DNA from: Hadarchaeum sp964343275 | GTDB lineage: Archaea > Hadarchaeota > Hadarchaeia > Hadarchaeales > Hadarchaeaceae | Direction of reading: 5' to 3' | Assembly: GCA_964343275.1 (NCBI GenBank) | Contig: CAYFIY010000013.1 | Location: forward strand, 1 to 35,642 | Length of the DNA stretch: 35,642 bases | Part shown: piece after piece, positions 1-8,332 of the stretch | Layout: every line of letters starts with the position of its first letter | How positions within the stretch are numbered: the first letter of the stretch is position 1 | Notes under the pieces: model-generated | The model's input: the letters and a program-made list of their open reading frames with translations, nothing else | Database searches by the model: none | What the model was told of the DNA's origin: nothing | Program-made: the position numbers and the translations under genes

Positions 1-67
1 ACCCCATTAATGATTTATAAATAGCAAAATTAATTTTATTAGTATTTCCTCGCGGCCTACCATTGAA

Positions 68-1441
68 TTAATCCAATGGTAAACCCAAGTTTTTTAGTTC
101 ACTTTTAACATTCAAATAAATTTTAAAGTATTCTTTATTCGGGAGAAGATTTTTGAGGTCATAAAGTTCTTCAAAGCTTTTGCCTTGGGGAGCCTTGTGT
201 ATTCTATCCTCGTATTTTGTCAAAAGTGCTTTAACTATTTCGTTGGCATCAGCGCGTTTAAGGCCCGCAGCGGCTTTAGCTATCTCACCCTGAAACTTCG
301 GCTCAAGACCGCTTCCTTGGTTTGGCTTGACTAACACGGCCTTTCGGACACCATGCTGAATGTGAACACCGTATGGGATAGCGCCTATAGCAGTAGCAGC
401 GGCTTCATAAAACATCATCTCAGTACCAGGACCTGCCCTTGTGGTGCATCCGATGCCGCCTATTATATCTGTATTTCTAGTTATAGCATTCCATGCCATA
501 TTTGTCACCCAGATAGTATTCCTAGACGATTGACCCGCACGTTCAATAGTGGTTGCTGCGCAAGAAGAGTAACCGGAACCTGCTTGATAAACTAGCAAAG
601 CATGCAAGGCTCCGGCTACGCCAACAATCGCAGCACCTTCAGCCCCACCGGCATAGCCGCCCACCATTGGAAGCCAAAAAGCGTTCCTTATACATCCATA
701 GTTTATAGAAAAAGCTATTTTGGATAAGGTATCATATTCAGTCTTTAGCTCGGTTGTGGTCGGCAAGGTTATCGAATCCGAAGATCTCAAACCGCCTTGA
801 AAGTTACATGACGCTATATCTCCGATAGCACTTGGACAGGCCGAGGTCAGGTGTAATCCTGGTCTCCCGACTCGCCTCAGTGCTTCCCTAACCCAAGCCG
901 TGGCGCAAATTCCGGCATGAGCTTCTAGAGGAGTTCCAGGCCTCCATGTCTTACCTTCTATCGTGGGCGATGGGCCGTAGTACAAGCCGTCCAAGTTAGT
1001 CTCCCGAGCTGCGGTTTGATACATCCTAACGTACGAATCGCCTTCGGTGGGATTGCTCTCTATGAAACCACCTAAGTTCAGAGGTTCATTTTTATCTTCA
1101 ATATTGCGTTTTTCAAGCCATCTAGTCTCAGACCCCTCGCCGATGATTATCTTCGCGGTAACATCCCGCAAAGCCTCCTTGATTTCATCTTCGGTGAACT
1201 TAATTACCCGCTGGTTACTAATACAGTAGGTTCCGGTTTCTAGATACAACCTCAACCCAGCCTCGAAAAGGGCGTCAGCTAAGTTATCATCGCTAGGAAC
1301 TGGGATATTAGGATCGTATTTTATGTCGTATTCTTTAATCAGTTCAGTAGCTTTATTGAATATCAGCATGTCGAATTCTTTAGGCTCGAGCATCGGCCCC
1401 GTATTTATCGCGCGATCGAGGACCTCCCAGAAGGAGACCAT
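68..1441 (-). CDS. MtmB-family methylamine methyltransferase homolog without pyrrolysine (copy 1)
   Basis: A 457-residue protein, almost the length of methanogen monomethylamine methyltransferase MtmB (about 458 aa). It matches from memory along its whole length: the N-terminal F-x-x-x-DRA segment, a central GRPG turn, the MVGGYAGGAEG glycine segment, the AGPGTEM segment and a C-terminal ELYDLKNLLPNKEY block. Family members transfer a methyl group from a methylamine to a cognate corrinoid protein in the cytoplasm. At the MtmB pyrrolysine site, three residues after GRPG, this protein has Thr199 (codon ACC, positions 845-847). I chose the ATG at 1441 because its A is the last base of the upstream corrinoid gene's TGA (TGATG coupling) and it gives the family length; an in-frame start at 1495 would lie inside that gene. 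The substrate cannot be read from sequence; monomethylamine itself is doubtful because the catalytic residue is replaced. Family is confident, function is not. Confidence 0.88.
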   Translation of the reverse strand: MVSFWEVLDRAINTGPMLEPKEFDMLIFNKATELIKEYDIKYDPNIPVPSDDNLADALFEAGLRLYLETGTYCISNQRVIKFTEDEIKEALRDVTAKIIIGEGSETRWLEKRNIEDKNEPLNLGGFIESNPTEGDSYVRMYQTAARETNLDGLYYGPSPTIEGKTWRPGTPLEAHAGICATAWVREALRRVGRPGLHLTSACPSAIGDIASCNFQGGLRSSDSITLPTTTELKTEYDTLSKIAFSINYGCIRNAFWLPMVGGYAGGAEGAAIVGVAGALHALLVYQAGSGYSSCAATTIERAGQSSRNTIWVTNMAWNAITRNTDIIGGIGCTTRAGPGTEMMFYEAAATAIGAIPYGVHIQHGVRKAVLVKPNQGSGLEPKFQGEIAKAAAGLKRADANEIVKALLTKYEDRIHKAPQGKSFEELYDLKNLLPNKEYFKIYLNVKSELKNLGLPLD

Positions 1442-2094
1442 CAGCTTCTCTCCACTAATCTTTTTGCAACCTCGACCGCATCCTTCATATCGCATCCGTA
1501 TGCGTTTGCTCCTATCTCATTTGCCCATTCTTTGTTGACGGCCCCCCCGCCAACAAGGACTTTGAACTTCTCTCTCCCGCCCTTACGCTTAAGTTCTTCG
1601 ATCAAATCACGTTGTTCTGCTATGGTTGTGGTCATCAAAGCAGACATGGCGATTACGTCTGCGTTGGCTTCCATGGCCCTACGGATGAAATCGAATATAG
1701 GAACATCTACACCAATATCAATGACCTTAAAGCCTGCAGCTGATAGCATGGTCGATACCAAGCTCTTACCTATATCGTGTATATCCCCTTTGACTGTGCC
1801 CAGAACAATGGTTCCTAAACTTATTTTCTCCGCCTCTTCCTTGGACAATGTCGCCAAGAGCACATCTGATGCCGCTTGCATCGCCTCCGCTGCCATTACT
1901 ACATGTGGCAGATAGACCTCGTTTAGATTAAATTTCTCGCCGACCACTCGAATACCATTCCCTAAGCCTTTTTCAATAGCGTCGACTGGGTTCATACCTA
2001 TCTTAATCGCCTCTTTTGCTACTTTGGCAGCCTTCTCTTTATCATATTCAAGCACAGACTGGGCTAAATTATTTATAATTTCTTGCTCATTCAT
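1441..2094 (-). CDS. Corrinoid (B12-binding) methyl-carrier protein, MtmC/MtbC-like
   Basis: A 217-residue two-domain corrinoid protein. Residues 1-85 form the helical cap typical of methylamine corrinoid proteins (AIEKGL...GIRVVGEKF...YLPHVVMAAEAM). Residues 95-217 form the Rossmann-like B12 domain with the D-x-H-x-x-G motif in GDIHDIGKS; His106 should be the lower cobalt ligand, followed by the GVDV and GGGAVN nucleotide-loop segments. It should carry the methyl group from the MtmB-like partner to a second methyltransferase. It lies directly upstream of and overlaps that partner by one base. I chose ATG 2094: it has GGGAG about 9 nt upstream and the TATA-like box at 2135-2147 would place transcription start near 2115, after the alternative TTG at 2118. 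No RamA-type reactivator lies next to it. Confidence 0.93.
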   Translation of the reverse strand: MNEQEIINNLAQSVLEYDKEKAAKVAKEAIKIGMNPVDAIEKGLGNGIRVVGEKFNLNEVYLPHVVMAAEAMQAASDVLLATLSKEEAEKISLGTIVLGTVKGDIHDIGKSLVSTMLSAAGFKVIDIGVDVPIFDFIRRAMEANADVIAMSALMTTTIAEQRDLIEELKRKGGREKFKVLVGGGAVNKEWANEIGANAYGCDMKDAVEVAKRLVERS

Positions 2095-2134
2095 TAATTT
2101 CAACTCCCTTTGCTGCAACTAATCTTCCTCCCCA

Positions 2135-2147
2135 TATTTTATATAAT
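2135..2147 (-). promoter_or_regulatory. TATA box of the first corrinoid/methyltransferase operon
   Basis: Read on the minus strand, TTATATAAAATAT is a strong archaeal TATA-like element. It is centred about 47 nt upstream of the chosen ATG at 2094, which predicts a start site near 2115 and a roughly 20-nt leader holding the GGGAG ribosome site. Confidence 0.55.
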
Positions 2148-2493
2148 TAAGTCCAGCTATGCTCCTGGCGTCTCCAAATCTGTCGGCTTTGGATTGATTT
2201 ATAATCCCGTGAATTTACTCCGAACCTAATGACAAAAAAAGATTTCCTCCCGCGTTTTTTCTCCTTCAACGGTTGTTTTTAATTTTTTTGGTGCTAAATA
2301 CTCAAAATAGTCCATTATAACTCTTTTTGGGCCACTTACTCCGCCCTGCTCTTACAAATACTCCTTGTATATAACCACCAGACGTCAATGCCCGATATCA
2401 AACTTCACCTTCAGGAAATTCAAAATAAATAAATATATTGCGCTATTTTTGTACACAAAGCATTTTTATTTACGTTAGAAATCCAATGCAAGG
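2148..2493. other. Intergenic region between divergent promoters
   Basis: About 350 bases of AT-rich sequence between the minus-strand corrinoid operon and the plus-strand HTH gene. I see no ORF with protein-like content, no tRNA and no clear long repeat. The two genes are divergently transcribed, so operators for the HTH protein or for methyl-compound control could lie here, but none can be identified by eye. Confidence 0.4.
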
Positions 2494-2502
2494 TATATAT
2501 AT
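2494..2502 (+). promoter_or_regulatory. TATA box of the HTH gene
   Basis: TATATATAT sits about 37 nt upstream of the TTG start at 2535. A start site about 25 nt downstream would leave a short leader containing the GGTGAT ribosome site. Confidence 0.5.
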
Positions 2503-2534
2503 TATAGGTTCATAGATTAAGTGTTGGTGATAAC

Positions 2535-2816
2535 TTGAAGAAAGATGGTAGAAGGAAGGTTAATGCAACCACAGTAGCCAGAATGAAACAACTAAGGAAG
2601 CAAGGTTTGTCATATGCAAAAATAGGCAATAAACTTGGAATTAGCATGTTAACTGTGTATAACTATCTCAAAAAGGAAGGAATTGGATCAACCGGAAAAG
2701 TGGTAAAAGACGCAAAGCCCGCCAAGAAAAACCAGAAGATAAAATCATCCGTTCCTAAAAAGAAAAAGAAAGAAAGTTTTCTCGCAAAACTTAAACGAAG
2801 CTTAGGAATGAGCTGA
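2535..2816 (+). CDS. Small helix-turn-helix DNA-binding protein with basic tail
   Basis: A 93-residue protein. Residues 8-47 resemble the resolvase/Hin-type helix-turn-helix (RMKQLRKQGLSYAKIGNKLGISMLTVYNYLKKEG), with the usual pattern of a recognition helix after G-I-S. Residues 55-93 are rich in lysine and end in a short amphipathic segment. There is no catalytic recombinase domain, so this is probably a small transcription or chromatin-type regulator rather than an invertase. I accept the TTG start because GGTGAT lies 3 nt upstream and a TATA box lies at the expected distance. It is divergent from the corrinoid/methyltransferase operon and 117 nt ahead of an MFS gene, so it may regulate either (inference). 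Confidence 0.78.
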   Translation: MKKDGRRKVNATTVARMKQLRKQGLSYAKIGNKLGISMLTVYNYLKKEGIGSTGKVVKDAKPAKKNQKIKSSVPKKKKKESFLAKLKRSLGMS

Positions 2817-2933
2817 AAGTAATAAAACAAATTGCACACTGAGTGGGTTCAAACCTAAGAGAGGTCGATAGTGAAATATCTCAAAACTTAGTATATTTTT
2901 TTACCGTTTTTTTCATCCACGACACGCTCCATT

Positions 2934-4160
2934 ATGTCAAAAAAAAGATACAGATTTGTGCTGACGGCTCTAATTTTGCTGATAAGGATTTATGTAGGTT
3001 TAATTATCCTCGTTCCGTCTTTGTTTGTTGAATCCCTCATGAGCGAGTTTAATGTTTCTCAATGGATGATAGGATTATTTATAGGGTCGATAATGATCGC
3101 GGCTGCCGCCATCGCTCTGTTTACTGGTCCCATCGTCAGCAGGATAGGCGTCAAACGTGGAGGTTTTTTATCAATAATCATAATTGCCCTAACTGGTTAT
3201 GCTATAGGATTCACGCCGAACTTTACAGCGGCCTTGGTTACGAGGTTACTGATGGGTTTTGGGGTAATCCTTGCGGTACCGATTTTTACTCCCATAGTAA
3301 AGACTTGGTATGCCGAAAAAGAATATGGACGGGTAAACGCAATCGTGGAAAGTAGTACTTCTATAGGGATAGCTTTAAATTTTGCTCTGACACCGATACT
3401 ATTTCCCCCCCCGTTCTGGCGGGAGGCGTATCTAGTCTACAGCTCACTTGCCTTTACTTTAGCCATACTTTGGGGTTTTCTCGGTAGGGGTCCTCTCGGT
3501 AAACCAGACCGAGAGTCAGGTAAATATTTCCAAATGTTAAGAACAAGGATACCTAGACTTTTCAGAATTAAGGAGGTAGTACTAATGGCTGGAGTTTTAT
3601 TTATCTCAATGGGAGTGACCACAGGCATCATATCTTGGATTCCCGACTACCTCACCATGGAAAGGGGTTATGGAATTGCCTTGGCGGCATTTGTTGTCGT
3701 ATTTTATAATTTGGCCAATATCTTTAGTTGGCCTATAGGTGGGTTCTTATCTGACAGGATCGGTCTTAGAAGGCCATTTTTAATCGTGGGGGGCATATTG
3801 TCTTTCGTAACTAGCTTGGCGACCATAACTCTCGTTGGAGTAATTCCTGCCGTTGCGGTTTTTCTTTTCATAGGACTATTCGGCATATTCAATGCCCTTT
3901 ATAGTTTCTCGACGGTCACAATTTTGATGGAACATCCCGAGATAGACCATAAGACGGTTCCGTATGCTTATTCTATCGTCTTGTTTTTCGCATTCAGTGG
4001 AGCAGCGATCATGCCTACCATCATTGGATTTGTTGGTGATTTGACAGGATTGATTTTCTACGGCCTCATTATATCCACCTTTTTATACACATTGGTTTCG
4101 GTTTTCGGTTTATTTTTGCGAGAGACCGGTTGGAAGAAAGCCGTTGAGCACCATTCCTAG
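2934..4160 (+). CDS. Major facilitator superfamily transporter
   Basis: A 408-residue membrane protein with about 12 predicted hydrophobic helices. The MFS loop 2-3 type motif appears as GPIVSRIGVKRGG near residues 66-78, and its second-half counterpart as GGFLSDRIGLRRP near residue 265. The overall look is that of the cyanate/nitrate or organic-anion carrier branch (CynX/NarK-like), but the substrate cannot be assigned. There is no convincing Shine-Dalgarno sequence before ATG 2934; a TATA-like TAGTATATTTT lies near 2888-2898, so a leaderless or very short-leader mRNA is likely. It follows the HTH gene and ends in TAG, convergent with trkH. It could import the substrate of the nearby methyltransferase system (inference). 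Confidence 0.88.
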   Translation: MSKKRYRFVLTALILLIRIYVGLIILVPSLFVESLMSEFNVSQWMIGLFIGSIMIAAAAIALFTGPIVSRIGVKRGGFLSIIIIALTGYAIGFTPNFTAALVTRLLMGFGVILAVPIFTPIVKTWYAEKEYGRVNAIVESSTSIGIALNFALTPILFPPPFWREAYLVYSSLAFTLAILWGFLGRGPLGKPDRESGKYFQMLRTRIPRLFRIKEVVLMAGVLFISMGVTTGIISWIPDYLTMERGYGIALAAFVVVFYNLANIFSWPIGGFLSDRIGLRRPFLIVGGILSFVTSLATITLVGVIPAVAVFLFIGLFGIFNALYSFSTVTILMEHPEIDHKTVPYAYSIVLFFAFSGAAIMPTIIGFVGDLTGLIFYGLIISTFLYTLVSVFGLFLRETGWKKAVEHHS

Positions 4161-4250
4161 TAGGATCATATTGTCAGTTTATCGCTATAAATTTTTTCTA
4201 GTTCCCAGATATTAAATAAGGGATCTAAACGCCAAATCAATAGGCAAGTG

Positions 4251-5672
4251 CTACCACCGATTTTTAAAAACATTTCTTATAATATACAATAATGGGAATA
4301 GTTCCAATCGTCCTAATAACATCGCCAGCATAAGTACAATTTTTCCCCCCCAATGTAACGTGGCAAGGTTTATAGTGCTTAAGCCGACTGTTCCCAATGC
4401 AGAGGTCATTTGAAATGCGGAATCCAAGAAATTATTTCCAACCACCATAAGGATGATAGTACCAAATAAGAGCAAAAGTATCCAAGTAGAAAAAAATATC
4501 TGAATCGTGAGGAGAGTTTTTTCTGAGATGGAATTGTTCCTAAATTTAAATGGGATAATTGCCCCGCCAGGACTACTAAGCTTTCGTAAAAACCAAAAAG
4601 GTGCTTTGAGTACTATGTAGAAACGAAATGCTTTCATTCCTCCAGAGGTGCTCAGCGTACATCCTCCTATGATCATCCCTACCATTATGACCATGATAAA
4701 TAATTGAGGCAGCGAAGCAATATCAGTGAGTGTGTATCCTGTAGTGGTAAAAGCGGAGATAATTTCAAAAAGGACTAATTTAAGATCAGCCGATGAAGTT
4801 AAGGTTAATAATATTGCCGCTCCGATAAAAACAAAAAAAATATTACTTTCTGGGTGGCGCAGGAACTCCTTGATTTTAACCCGGAATAACTTATCATGCG
4901 CAAGAAAGGAAGTTGCTCCCGCTAGCATCAAGAAAGACAGCACAATCAACTGCATATTATTAGTATAAAAAATATCACCTGCAGAGAAACCTCCCGTTGA
5001 GACTGATGTGAATGTCATAGCCATAGAGTCATAAAAAGGCATACCAGTCAAATAAAGCAGCAAAATTCCAACAAGAGTGTAAAATAGGTATATCTTAATT
5101 GCAGACGATATTCTAACCACCGATCTGCTCGCTTCGGAAAAACCCTGAGCTCGATGAAGAATTGTTTTCGACATGGCAATTTCTTCTGCCTCTGCGATGG
5201 TTCTGCTGGCGGTTTGTTTTTTCATAGATAGGATGTACAAAAAGAAGGTAACGATCCCTAATCCACCTATCCACTGCATCTCGGCCCTCCAGAGTAGAAC
5301 ACTTTTTGGCACCTCTTCCAGAGAAGAATATACGGTCAGGCCCGTGGTTGTCAGTCCGGATACAGATTCAAAGATAGAATCCAGAGCATCGTTGTTAAAG
5401 GATTCTAGAAAGGAGAGAGAACCAATCAAAGATAATAAAACAAACGATAGTGTAACTAGAATTAGGGCCTGCCCGAAAGAGAAGAAATTACCTTCTTTCT
5501 TGGTTCTATCTCCAGTCCATAGTAATAACAGACCTAAAATTACGGAAATAAATGCACTAAGGATAAAATAGAATATAGGTTCGTTGTATACCAACGCTGC
5601 AACAACAGGTATAATTCTGAAGATGGAGGAAATTAAGAGTATATATCCTAAATAACGCACTAGCAAATTCAT
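4251..5672 (-). CDS. trkH: TrkH/KtrB-type potassium uptake channel subunit
   Basis: A 473-residue integral membrane protein of the TrkH/Trk superfamily, which forms the K+-selective pore. All four pore-loop repeats can be found: SGLTTTGLTV near residue 104, TSVSTGGFSA near 222, SAFTTTGYTL near 308 and SALGTVGLST near 425. The glycine in each is the selectivity-filter glycine. The length is usual for the family (about 480 aa). It overlaps the upstream trkA by 4 bases (ATGA), so the two subunits are translationally coupled and should form a complex at the cytoplasmic membrane. It is convergent with the MFS gene. Confidence 0.93.
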   Translation of the reverse strand: MNLLVRYLGYILLISSIFRIIPVVAALVYNEPIFYFILSAFISVILGLLLLWTGDRTKKEGNFFSFGQALILVTLSFVLLSLIGSLSFLESFNNDALDSIFESVSGLTTTGLTVYSSLEEVPKSVLLWRAEMQWIGGLGIVTFFLYILSMKKQTASRTIAEAEEIAMSKTILHRAQGFSEASRSVVRISSAIKIYLFYTLVGILLLYLTGMPFYDSMAMTFTSVSTGGFSAGDIFYTNNMQLIVLSFLMLAGATSFLAHDKLFRVKIKEFLRHPESNIFFVFIGAAILLTLTSSADLKLVLFEIISAFTTTGYTLTDIASLPQLFIMVIMVGMIIGGCTLSTSGGMKAFRFYIVLKAPFWFLRKLSSPGGAIIPFKFRNNSISEKTLLTIQIFFSTWILLLLFGTIILMVVGNNFLDSAFQMTSALGTVGLSTINLATLHWGGKIVLMLAMLLGRLELFPLLYIIRNVFKNRW

Positions 5673-6505
5673 TTTCCTCCGGAACTATCAAGTACATTTG
5701 GAATATCATTTGTCCTCGCTATAACGAGAAGCGAGTCTCCACATGTCAGAGTTGTCTCTCCAGGTGGTATAATTACTTCCGAGCCACCTTTTCTCAATAT
5801 GGCTGCGACTATAGTATTCTTGATCTTTGCCTTTTTTCCAATGAGTAAGCTTTTGTCGCCGATTGGTAATTCTACAATTTGCGCCTCGGTACCTATGAGA
5901 TGAACAATTTTTTCGTTGATTCTCTCATATAACGCTTTCTTCGCAGAGACAATCGCACTTCCTACTTTAGACACGATGTTTGCTACACCAGCATGTAAAA
6001 AGATAGCCTCATTCTTTGGAGAATTTACAAATGAAACAATTTTCTTAACACCAGCATTTTTAGCTATCTGGCAACCCATCAAATTAGTTTTATCGTCATT
6101 TGTAGCAGCCACAAATGCATCTGTTTCATGAAGGCCGGCTTCTCTTAATACGTTCGGATCTACGCCGTCTCCTTGAACGACCAAGAAATTAGTTCTGTTC
6201 GCGAGATCCTCGGCCGTATCGTGGTCATTTTCGACAATAATGATTTGACTCTCCTTTTCCAATATTGCTGCTAATGAGAATCCAATATCGCCCCCGCCAA
6301 TAAGCATAATTTTTAGCCGCCTACGTTTGTTACTTTTATGGAAAAATTTGGTGACTCTGATTCTATTTCCAAATCCTGATGATTTTTTTGTGATCTTATT
6401 TATTTTCGCTTTATTTTGTCCCGCCTTTTTTGATTTTTTCTTGGATACTATTTTTATCACCCCCGATCGGTAATATTCGCTTCTTAATAAATCAGGTTTG
6501 GACAT
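5669..6505 (-). CDS. trkA: TrkA potassium uptake regulatory subunit with basic N-terminal extension
   Basis: A 278-residue nucleotide-binding regulator of the TrkH channel. The core begins near residue 64 with the dinucleotide fold LKIMLIGGGDIGFSLA (G70-x-G72-x-x-G75) and an acidic residue at the end of strand two (IIIVENDHDTAEDL), then RCK_C from about residue 200 (ELPIGDKSLLIGKKAKIKN...GDSLLVIAR). Unlike usual TrkA proteins, which start directly at the first beta strand, this one has about 63 extra residues, very rich in Lys/Arg/Ser. No ATG, GTG or TTG close to the core offers a better start, and AT-rich TATA-like sequence precedes ATG 6505, so the extension may be real. It overlaps trkH by 4 bases. 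Confidence 0.9.
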   Translation of the reverse strand: MSKPDLLRSEYYRSGVIKIVSKKKSKKAGQNKAKINKITKKSSGFGNRIRVTKFFHKSNKRRRLKIMLIGGGDIGFSLAAILEKESQIIIVENDHDTAEDLANRTNFLVVQGDGVDPNVLREAGLHETDAFVAATNDDKTNLMGCQIAKNAGVKKIVSFVNSPKNEAIFLHAGVANIVSKVGSAIVSAKKALYERINEKIVHLIGTEAQIVELPIGDKSLLIGKKAKIKNTIVAAILRKGGSEVIIPPGETTLTCGDSLLVIARTNDIPNVLDSSGGK

Positions 6506-7019
6506 ATATATGAATATTTTGATTACATACCACGAAAAACTTTCATATTACAGGGACTATTATACTTTTTTCAGTTGGCATATTAACAAGAGGGGCCAGT
6601 CGTCGATCCCGTTAACTTAACAAAAAAACTGAGAGTTTAGGTAAGGAAAGGAATGAAGAGCTAAAAACGCGATCAGTAAAAAAGAAGTTTATGAGCGAAA
6701 ATAAGTCAATCCGTAAGAGTTTCAGACCCGATATTCTGAATACCTTTCTTACACTAGGGAGGAACGGATAACTGCCATTCTCGCGCAGAGAGGTTTTTTT
6801 TGCCCGGTCGTGTACTAAAAGCCTTGTTTTTATGGCGTTTTGCTACGACGAATATTGAAAAAGAACACTAATGGAATAGAGGAAAGCGAAAAGCGCATGC
6901 GGGAAATTAAGATTCGCTCATTGAAGTAAATTGACGAGGGTGGTATTCAGAATAGTGGGGGAGACGGAGAGGACCGGGGAGTTATGTCACTAGGGGGAAG
7001 ACTGCAAAGACAAAAGGAT
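6506..7019. other. Intergenic region with possible gene remnants
   Basis: About 510 bases without a clear gene. On the plus strand two short stretches look coding: an ATG at 6691 giving about 26 residues (MSENKSIRKSFRPDILNTF...) and a TTG at 6855 giving a 24-residue charged peptide rich in Lys and Glu. They are in separate short frames broken by stops, so at most they are remnants. I recognise no family and see no RNA gene apart from the adjoining tRNA-Leu. Confidence 0.3.
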
Positions 7020-7107
7020 TGGTGCGGGGGAAGGGATTTGAACCCTCGAACTCCTAAGAGACCAGCCCCTCAAGCTGGCACCTTTGACCATACTCAGCCA
7101 CCCCCGC
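7020..7107 (-). tRNA. tRNA-Leu (anticodon GAG)
   Basis: On the minus strand the acceptor GCGGGGG (7107-7101) pairs with CCCCCGC (7030-7024). The anticodon arm is CCAGC-TTGAGGG-GCTGG, with anticodon GAG. A long variable arm and the T arm AGGG-TTCAAAT-CCCT make it a class II leucine tRNA. Discriminator A is at 7023 and CCA appears encoded at 7022-7020. There is no intron. It lies just downstream of rpo3. Confidence 0.95.
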
Positions 7108-7126
7108 GCTGTGCAAGTATTCGCGC

Positions 7127-7137
7127 ATCAATTTAAA
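7127..7137 (-). promoter_or_regulatory. TATA box of tRNA-Leu
   Basis: TTTTTAAATTG on the minus strand, about 25 nt upstream of the tRNA-Leu 5' end. It overlaps the last codons of rpo3, so the tRNA can be transcribed independently. Confidence 0.5.
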
Positions 7138-7927
7138 AATCAGATCTTTTAAATAGTTGGTTGAATTCTTCTAATTTGCTCTGGAGGACCGTTATTGCCT
7201 TGAGTATGATTTGCTCTGGGGGGAGTGTGCCAGATGACTCCACCTTGAAGATGAATTTAGTGGGATCTCCCGATGCTTTCACTGCCCTTGATGGACATTT
7301 TTCCATACAGGACTTGCACATATTGCAAAGGGCTATGTTTTTCACGATGATCTTGCCGTCTACGTCTTCCAAAATTTCCTTTGGACACGCCTTGACGCAT
7401 TCGCCGCAGGCATCGCATAGTTTGGGGTCGAACTCCAGCATTGGCATGTACTTATAGGCAATAATACCTGATTGCCACCTCGCATGTTCCTTTCCCAGAC
7501 CTAGGCGCGCGATGGCCACAAGGTCTAGATTTTGCCCTTTTGCAAGACTTACTATGGGAATCGAGTTAGAGACGGACGTGACCTCAGTGTCGGAGGACTT
7601 TAGGGACTCAGTTAGCACAACTCCAGGTCCATCTTGCTTAAGTGCCAATTCCACGCTGCATTTGGTACACCGACCCTCTCGGCAACCACATGCTTCAGGT
7701 AGGAGATATCCCTTGACGGGAGTCCGTAGTGGCACCATGGCTAGCCGGTGAGCTATTATCTCGTCGTACATCGCGGATCCGTTGATCTTGATTTCAGCTT
7801 CGTCGATAGCCATGGTCGGAATGTAATTCGCAGCAACTCGACGTAGGGCATTCGCAAAGGCTGGAGTTGAGCCAGACAATATGAACTCCATCTCGTCGCC
7901 ATCCAGTTTTTTAAGCTCTATTTTCAT
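7133..7927 (-). CDS. rpoD: DNA-directed RNA polymerase subunit D (Rpo3) with two ferredoxin-type clusters
   Basis: A 264-residue archaeal Rpo3, the alpha-like assembly subunit that pairs with Rpo11. The N-terminal dimerisation segment is clear (FANALRRVAANYIPTMAIDEAEI, residues 24-46). Residues about 168-212 form an inserted ferredoxin domain with two complete C-x2-C-x2-C-x3-C-P motifs, CDACGECVKACP and CNMCKSCMEKCP, so two [4Fe-4S] clusters are expected; known archaeal Rpo3 proteins have two, one or none. A further cysteine group CGCREGRCTKC is present near residues 80-90. The gene is not next to ribosomal protein genes, as is often the case in archaea, but lies between two tRNA genes. ATG 7927 follows a GGTG-containing leader. 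Confidence 0.95.
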   Translation of the reverse strand: MKIELKKLDGDEMEFILSGSTPAFANALRRVAANYIPTMAIDEAEIKINGSAMYDEIIAHRLAMVPLRTPVKGYLLPEACGCREGRCTKCSVELALKQDGPGVVLTESLKSSDTEVTSVSNSIPIVSLAKGQNLDLVAIARLGLGKEHARWQSGIIAYKYMPMLEFDPKLCDACGECVKACPKEILEDVDGKIIVKNIALCNMCKSCMEKCPSRAVKASGDPTKFIFKVESSGTLPPEQIILKAITVLQSKLEEFNQLFKRSDF

Positions 7928-8049
7928 CTAAACACCAAAATCGCCTGCCAGATGATGTTGTGTTTTGGTTAAATATTGTTTTCGGTGAGCGTATTTATCA
8001 AGGGTCTGACCTCATCATTTTGGAAGGGGCCTTTTTTTTAAGATGAAGG

Positions 8050-8154
8050 CGCCCTGGCCGGGATTTGAACCCGGGGCGGAGCCTCGACAGGGCTCCATGT
8101 TTGGCCTCCAAGGTTTATTGACACTCAGATTAGACCGGGCTACACCACCAGGGC
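8050..8154 (-). tRNA. tRNA-Asp (anticodon GTC) with an intron in the D arm
   Basis: On the minus strand the acceptor GCCCTGG (8154-8148) pairs with CCAGGGC (8057-8051), discriminator G at 8050. The T arm is CCGGG-TTCAAAT-CCCGG. The anticodon arm is GAGCC-CTGTCGA-GGCTC with anticodon GTC. The D stem GTGT pairs with ACAT, but the two halves are separated by about 30 extra bases (about 8101-8130). Removing them gives a standard tRNA of 75 nt. The exact splice point is ambiguous by a base or two; D-loop GGTCT can pair with intron AGGCC followed by AAA, consistent with a relaxed bulge-helix-bulge. CCA is not encoded. A TATA-like CTTTAAAG lies upstream at 8183-8190. Confidence 0.9.
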
Positions 8155-8332
8155 CCGAGAGCTACTAAGTTTCCCCCACTCTTTAAAGTTATTAGTCTGA
8201 CACACCAGACTGTTACATACGTTCCCTGTCCGTGCAGAATACGATTATGGCCTCATGAGAACAATTATGATAATTCGGAGACCACCAAAATAAATAGTAG
8301 GGGCGATGTTTCCGGTTTACCAATTCGAAAGC

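Noticed and set aside
2535..2816. HTH protein as a DNA invertase or transposon remnant
   Set aside because: Only the helix-turn-helix part is present, with its own promoter and ribosome site, and there are no inverted repeats or catalytic domain nearby.
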